From: Gnetum montanum
Taxonomy: Eukaryota > Streptophyta > Gnetopsida > Gnetales > Gnetaceae
Length of the DNA: 32,332 nucleotides
Direction of reading: 5' to 3'
Assembly (NCBI GenBank): GCA_015680685.1
Contig: MNCI01017900.1
Location: 923,734 to 956,065, forward strand
Part shown: positions 28,561 through 32,332 of the stretch, piece by piece
Layout of the letters: each line of letters starts with the position of its first letter
Numbering within the stretch: the first letter of the stretch is position 1
Position numbers and translations under genes: made by a program
Notes under the pieces: model-generated
Database searches by the model: none
Told to the model about the DNA's origin: nothing
The model's input: the letters and a program-made list of their open reading frames with translations, nothing else

Positions 28561-29662
28561 TGATGAGACGCGGTTTTCACTAGGCCGCGATATCGCGTAC
28601 GCGATATCGCGGCCGACGCGATATCGCATCCCATGCGATATCGCGGACGCGATATCGCGTCTTCTCCTGCGATATCGCGTACGCGATATCGCGTCCCGCC
28701 GCCATATCTATAAATAAGAGGCGGCACTCCCTTCATTTCCCAATCCTGGCTAGTGTAGCGAAGCTCTGGCAGATTGATCACTCCAGAGTTAGAATTTTTC
28801 CCCATGTGCCCGCAGTAGGAGTCCTAGAGTGAACGGCTCTTTATTCGAGCAGCTTGTAACCTGAACCCAAGTTGTGTACGGCAATAAAGACGAACTTGTT
28901 TGGATAAACCTTGCAGCACGTGGTTTCATTTATTGCTTTATTTCCTGCTTTCCTAGTGCGTTCAAGTACGACTTGATTACGAGCGTCTACGGACGTGTAC
29001 GGCTAGTCAAGGAATCGGCTGCTTGACGCAATGCATGAGTACGACTCAATTACGAGCATTGGATGCTTGGTAACCCAGTAGCGTATTCCAGGATTCTGCG
29101 CTTGGTAACTCCCGGGTCTAATGTGTACGGCTAGTTGAGGAATCGGCTGCTCATTGCTAGGCTAGATCGTGTGATAAGTACGACTTAGTTACGAGCACCC
29201 ACGGGTGTGTACGGCTGGCTAAGGAATCGGCTGCTTATCACACGTAGGCTAAATAGGTGCCTCAGTACGACCACTTCGAGCACTTGCGTTACGTGTGGCG
29301 ATCCCAGTAACGATTAGCGTTTGGTAAGCTGCAGTTGCATAGTTCAGGGTGTGTCCGGCAAGTGGGAACGGATGCTGACGCTAGTTAACTTAGACTTAGA
29401 TCTTAGTTAGAGTTAGTTTAGTTTTCTCAACCCTTTCTCCTGGTAGCATAGAAGATAAGCCGAAAAGACCAAAAAAATCACATACCTCAGACTTGCTTAA
29501 CCATACACCGTGACACATACAAGCAAGCCTAGGAAGACAACGAACGATTAACCCCAAGTGTTTCTTGTGGCGTTAAGGCATTTAGTCTGCGGAGTTCGAC
29601 CGGATCGCGCGTGTACGCTCATATTCGTATGGTGGAGTGTAGGGGTACCTCGCCACTCATCA
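28561..29662 (+). repeat. 3' LTR of element B
   Basis: 1102 bp, TGATGAG to CTCATCA, nearly identical to the 5' LTR. The two-base length difference is in an A run near 28741. TATAAATA is at 28709-28716 and the AATAAA used for 3' processing at 28883-28888. Confidence 0.95.
28839..29381 (+). promoter_or_regulatory. R-U5 hairpin array of 3' LTR B
   Basis: Same five hairpins as 22225-22767; all stem bases described there are unchanged. The first encloses AATAAA at 28883-28888. Confidence 0.7.
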
Positions 29663-29667
29663 CCATC
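29663..29667 (+). repeat. Target-site duplication of element B, right copy
   Basis: CCATC, identical to 21940-21944. Confidence 0.92.
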
Positions 29668-31279
29668 TTACAGTCAAGGGTGTCATAGTGGGTTAACCCC
29701 ATATTAATTAACCACATCTTATAACTTGCCCCACTATGTCAACTTTAATCAAGTGTGTGAACCCCAATTTGGGTACATTCCAACCACCGCATCAAAAGAC
29801 ACCCAGTGGTTTGGATATGATTGATCTCCAACATTTCCAACATGTAAGGATCCCCATTTTCCATTTATTAATTCTAGCCATGATCAAAAGTTTATTCATG
29901 GGGGATATCCCCCACTCTAACGAGCAGAATTAATAAATGTTTTTCCTTTTCTTCAATTTTACAATTTTTTGTTTTCCAATTTTTCATCTTTTTATTTGTT
30001 GTTTTATCTTTTTATTTATTGTTTTATCTTGTTATATTTTATTTTTTATTTGTAATCTCATCTATGAATAAAACACTCATGTAACTCATTGGTTGAGGTG
30101 TTGTTCTATGCTATCAAGTCTCAGGTGACTAATTCTTTGGACAGCAAACCCACAACATCCACCTACCCATTCTATTAATAAGAGGTTCTACTCTGGAAAT
30201 GATGATATTCTTGACATCATTAAAACTTAAAGTAATTTTATGCTCATTATGCCCAGAGTGAAGAATGATGGACTAAGAAGGAATGATCAAGGTGTGACAT
30301 CAAGGGGACTTGTGGATTCTCTTGGTGACATCCATAGGTGTTATCAAGCAGCCTGGTCGTACTAAGATCCTTGTAGATCTAACGAAAAATGGAAGTAAGA
30401 GTATTAAAGGCACCCAATAGAGAAACCCAATGCTATTCTGAGGGGTCCCATTGGAAAGACATGCACCCATGCCTGAAGGTAGGCGGCTTCTCTGGATTAA
30501 GCATAAAAAAACAAAAAAAAAGAGAAAAAAGAGAAAGTATGCCAAATCATCCAAACAAAAACAAATGTGTCACAAAGAAATTCCAGATCACTCCTCCCTT
30601 GAAAAAAATGTCAAGTGATCGTATGCCTTGTTGTCATGATGCTCTTATGGTTGTCCATCATTGGATGAAACAATGTGATGTCACTGATTGGAGGAATGGA
30701 CTTGGTCTTGATTTTGGAGCGACGGGTGAATGACACATTAATCACGTCCTACACTCAAGATTCATTGTGCCCTAGGTCAGTTACCTCATGTCACAATCTC
30801 TGCAATCCCTTCTACAATTTGCCTCATCTTATTGTTCATGTATTTGTGACTCATGTCTTGTGTAGCATTGAATTCATATCTCATCATGGTGGTATCTACA
30901 TATGTGTGTTTTGTGGAACTAGTGTGGATTACATTTACCCCTTTTAGTACCTACGAACATTTTCAAGTGTGGTTACGTAAGGGCATCATAGGTAGGAACC
31001 TGCTTTGGGGAGAACCCACTTGCATAACTTTTGTAATTTGCACTTTTTGCACATCACCACATCATTTTGTACCCTCCAAGTACTTCATTTCCAAATCTAT
31101 TCTTTCCTCTGTCATCATTTTATCAAATGTTCCTCAAAACCATTACATGTCCATTTATGTGTCACCTAAACAAATTAGGTCCAACATTAAACTTTTAGGG
31201 CAACTTTCTTGAAAAAAATTTCTAACTCTAAAATCACACTAAGCAAAGAATTCAACATTTATTAAAGGCAATGAGTAAG

Positions 31280-31341
31280 GTATGAAATAATTGAACTTCT
31301 TTCAATAACCTTACTAACAATTGATCTTTGTGTGATTATAG
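31280..31341 (+). other. Intron-like segment, 62 bp, upstream of ATGG (element C)
   Basis: GTAAG|GTATGA, branch-like TTACTAAC, T-rich tract, GATTATAG|ATGGCC. Exonic and intronic sequence differ from A and B, but the architecture is the same. Confidence 0.5.
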
Positions 31342-31480
31342 ATGGCCCCTAAAAGAGGACAGCGAAGACCTTCTTAGGGTGCAACTAAACATCCAAGGGG
31401 AGGCAGAGGCCAAGGACCTCATGTAGAACATGCGGAGCAAGAGGCGCAATCATTTAGCATCCATCAGGGAACTCTTGTCA
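31342..31480 (+). pseudogene. Broken ORF start after the intron-like segment (element C)
   Basis: ATG at the acceptor reads MAPKRGQRRPS, then TAG (a possible CAG change), then GATKHPRGGRGQG and HAEQEAQSF before further stops. Basic and glycine-rich. It does not resemble the B ORF at the same place. Function unknown. Confidence 0.3.
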
Positions 31481-31942
31481 TTGCATAATCTAGCCAAGAA
31501 AAAGGTGGAGAGGTCAGGGCCTGAGCCTATGAAGAGGAATAGCGGCTATTTGCAACATGGCATGTCAAGGCCAATCAAGTGTTCCCACAACTGTCATGTC
31601 CATGGGAGGTGCCGACTCCATCAAACATTGGAGCATCAGCATGGACGGCACACGACCCCCGAACTGAAGAGGAAAAGCTCCAGGCACTCCTTCAGAGCCA
31701 TCAACTTCCAAAACCTGGAGCACAAGACAAGGGCAAGAGACCCATGAAGGAACCACCGCCACCAAGAACCACATTAGTTCTAATAAATTCTGTAATTTTG
31801 TGTCTATGTCCCAATTTTGTCATATTCAATTCTCCACTGTGGCATGAATAAATTTCTAGTCAGTCAATAATCCCATACCTATCCACTGTGTAATCAATTG
31901 AGCTTGTTCCTCACTTTCTTTGACTCGAGGACGAGTTGTTAT

Positions 31943-31957
31943 TCAGTCATGGGGGTA
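31943..31957 (+). promoter_or_regulatory. Polypurine tract of element C
   Basis: TTCAGTCATGGGGGTA-type tract before the LTR start TGATGAATCG; preceded by CTCGAGGACGAGTT as in B. Confidence 0.85.
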
Positions 31958-32041
31958 TGATGAATCGTGGTTTGTCAAGTGCTGATATTGGACCCTTGAT
32001 ATCATACCCTTGTTAACTAGGTGCTGATATCAGACCCTTGT
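31958..32041 (+). repeat. Start of 3' LTR of element C, interrupted by LTR E
   Basis: 84 bp matching 20046-20115, made of GTGCTGATATCAGACCCTTG-like repeats that include the palindrome CTGATATCAG (32024-32033). It carries one more repeat unit than the 5' copy. Breaks off where TGATGAG of LTR E begins; CTTGT (32037-32041) would be its target duplication. Confidence 0.8.
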
Positions 32042-32332
32042 TGATGAGACGCGACATGCACTGTGCCGCGATATCGCATCCCATGCGATATCGCGTACGC
32101 AATATCGCGTCTTCCCCTGCGATATCGCGTACGTGATATCGCAGTCCGCCGCCATATCTATAAATAAGAGGCAGAACTCCCTTCATTTCCCAATCCTGAC
32201 TAGAAGTAGCGAAGCTCTGGAAGATTGATCACTCCAGAGTTAGAATTTTTCTCATGTGCCCGCAGTAGGAGTCCTAGAGTGAACGGCTCTTTATTCGAGT
32301 AGCTTGTAACCTGAACCCAAGTTGTGTACGAC
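32042..32332 (+). mobile_element. LTR E, 5' part only
   Basis: TGATGAGACGCG start, GATATC-core palindromes (32068-32142), TATAAATA at 32159-32166, R region to the window end. Same family as A and B. Cut off by the window, so solo LTR or full element cannot be told. The 3' side of its poly(A) hairpin is just outside. Confidence 0.85.
32159..32166 (+). promoter_or_regulatory. TATA box of LTR E
   Basis: TATAAATA in the family's standard position. Confidence 0.75.

Larger units (their letters stand above)
21945..29662 (+). mobile_element. Element B: complete non-autonomous Athila-type element (gag-protease only)
   Basis: 7718 bp with LTRs 21945-23048 and 28561-29662, perfect CCATC target duplication, perfect tRNA-Asp PBS, a single 1114-codon Gag-protease ORF, about 2 kb of noncoding sequence and a polypurine tract. 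RT, RNase H and integrase are absent, with no trace of their motifs. I count roughly a dozen differences between the LTRs, most in U3, so insertion was fairly recent. The intact ORF suggests Gag is still made while polymerase and integrase come from another element. The plan resembles the TR-GAG class of plant non-autonomous elements, with protease kept as well. Confidence 0.95.
29668..31942 (+). other. Internal region of element C downstream of the B insertion
   Basis: Starts in decayed gag-derived sequence whose last open frame ends FMGDIPHSNEQN (stop near 29933), over a polypurine-like TTCATGGGGGATA (29894 onward), as in B. Then follow a T-rich block (29940-30060), a block like 26975-27037 of B (30242-30312), a block like 27733-27785 (30979-31030), an intron-like segment (31280-31341) and the run-up to the polypurine tract. 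The frames at 30389-30733 and 30853-31212 have no counterpart in A or B and no domain, so I treat them as chance. Confidence 0.55.
20046..32332 (+). mobile_element. Element C: second non-autonomous Athila-type family, interrupted by B and E
   Basis: Short 5' LTR (20046-20241), PBS (20243-20260), gag remnant (20373-21944), then element B inserted at a CCATC site. The internal region resumes at 29668 and runs to the polypurine tract (31943-31957) and the start of the 3' LTR (31958-32041), which is broken by LTR E. C's own sequence is roughly 4.2 kb within the window. No protease, RT, RNase H or integrase is recognisable. The flank before the 5' LTR is GCATG; the matching flank is outside the window. 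Confidence 0.8.

Noticed and set aside
29668-29933. Protease domain of element C downstream of B
   Set aside because: No DSG/DLG triplet or IIMGR-like segment could be found; only the end of the gag-protease frame is recognisable.
30389-31212. Two overlapping open frames of 114 and 119 codons in element C
   Set aside because: No counterpart frame in A or B, no domain, and the conserved block inside is also present in A and B without that frame.

Overview
This looks like repeat-dense nuclear DNA from a land plant. A large-genome seed plant such as a gymnosperm is my guess, but nothing here fixes the species. I found no host gene, tRNA, rRNA or CRISPR array. Almost everything recognisable is retrotransposon: several layers of Athila-type Ty3/gypsy LTR elements, plus two decayed LINE fragments. 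The Athila assignment rests on tRNA-Asp primer-binding sites, an Athila-like Gag, and an Athila-like linker and RT in one copy.

Layout. Element A (157-4167) is the 3' part of a decayed element: gag-protease end, about 2 kb of noncoding sequence, polypurine tract and 3' LTR. Positions 1-155 are a piece of the same gag in reverse orientation across a single N. S (4570-5574) is a solo LTR with a perfect CCAAG target duplication, inserted in a decayed tandem repeat of about 215 bp period (about 4240-6500). Positions 6500-10027 are AT-rich and mostly unrecognised. D (10028 to about 17150) is an older, coding-competent relative with LTR, PBS, gag, protease, RT and the start of RNase H, all full of stops; its RT is split by a large inverted duplication of its own gag-protease region. 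LINE fragments lie at 17160-18320 (+) and 19100-20030 (-), either side of another N. C (20046 to beyond the window) is a second non-autonomous family. B (21945-29662) is a complete young element nested in C, with LTRs of 1104 and 1102 bp, a perfect CCATC duplication, a tRNA-Asp PBS, one intact 1114-residue Gag-protease ORF, and no RT, RNase H or integrase. E (32042 to the end) is a further LTR inserted in C's 3' LTR.

How it works. B, A and C follow one plan: LTR, gag (with protease in A and B), about 2 kb of conserved but apparently noncoding sequence, polypurine tract, LTR. They should depend on a partner for RT and integrase. The most interesting signal is in the LTRs. R-U5 carries a row of up to five imperfect hairpins sharing one internal-loop signature (CGAG on the 5' side, TGTACGGC on the 3' side). 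The stems keep pairing while their sequences change between modules, between copies and between families A/B/S and D. The first hairpin encloses the AATAAA poly(A) signal. A second unusual signal is a 60-62 bp intron-like segment directly before an ATGG in the 3' regions of A, B and C. Both are read by eye and need computation to confirm.
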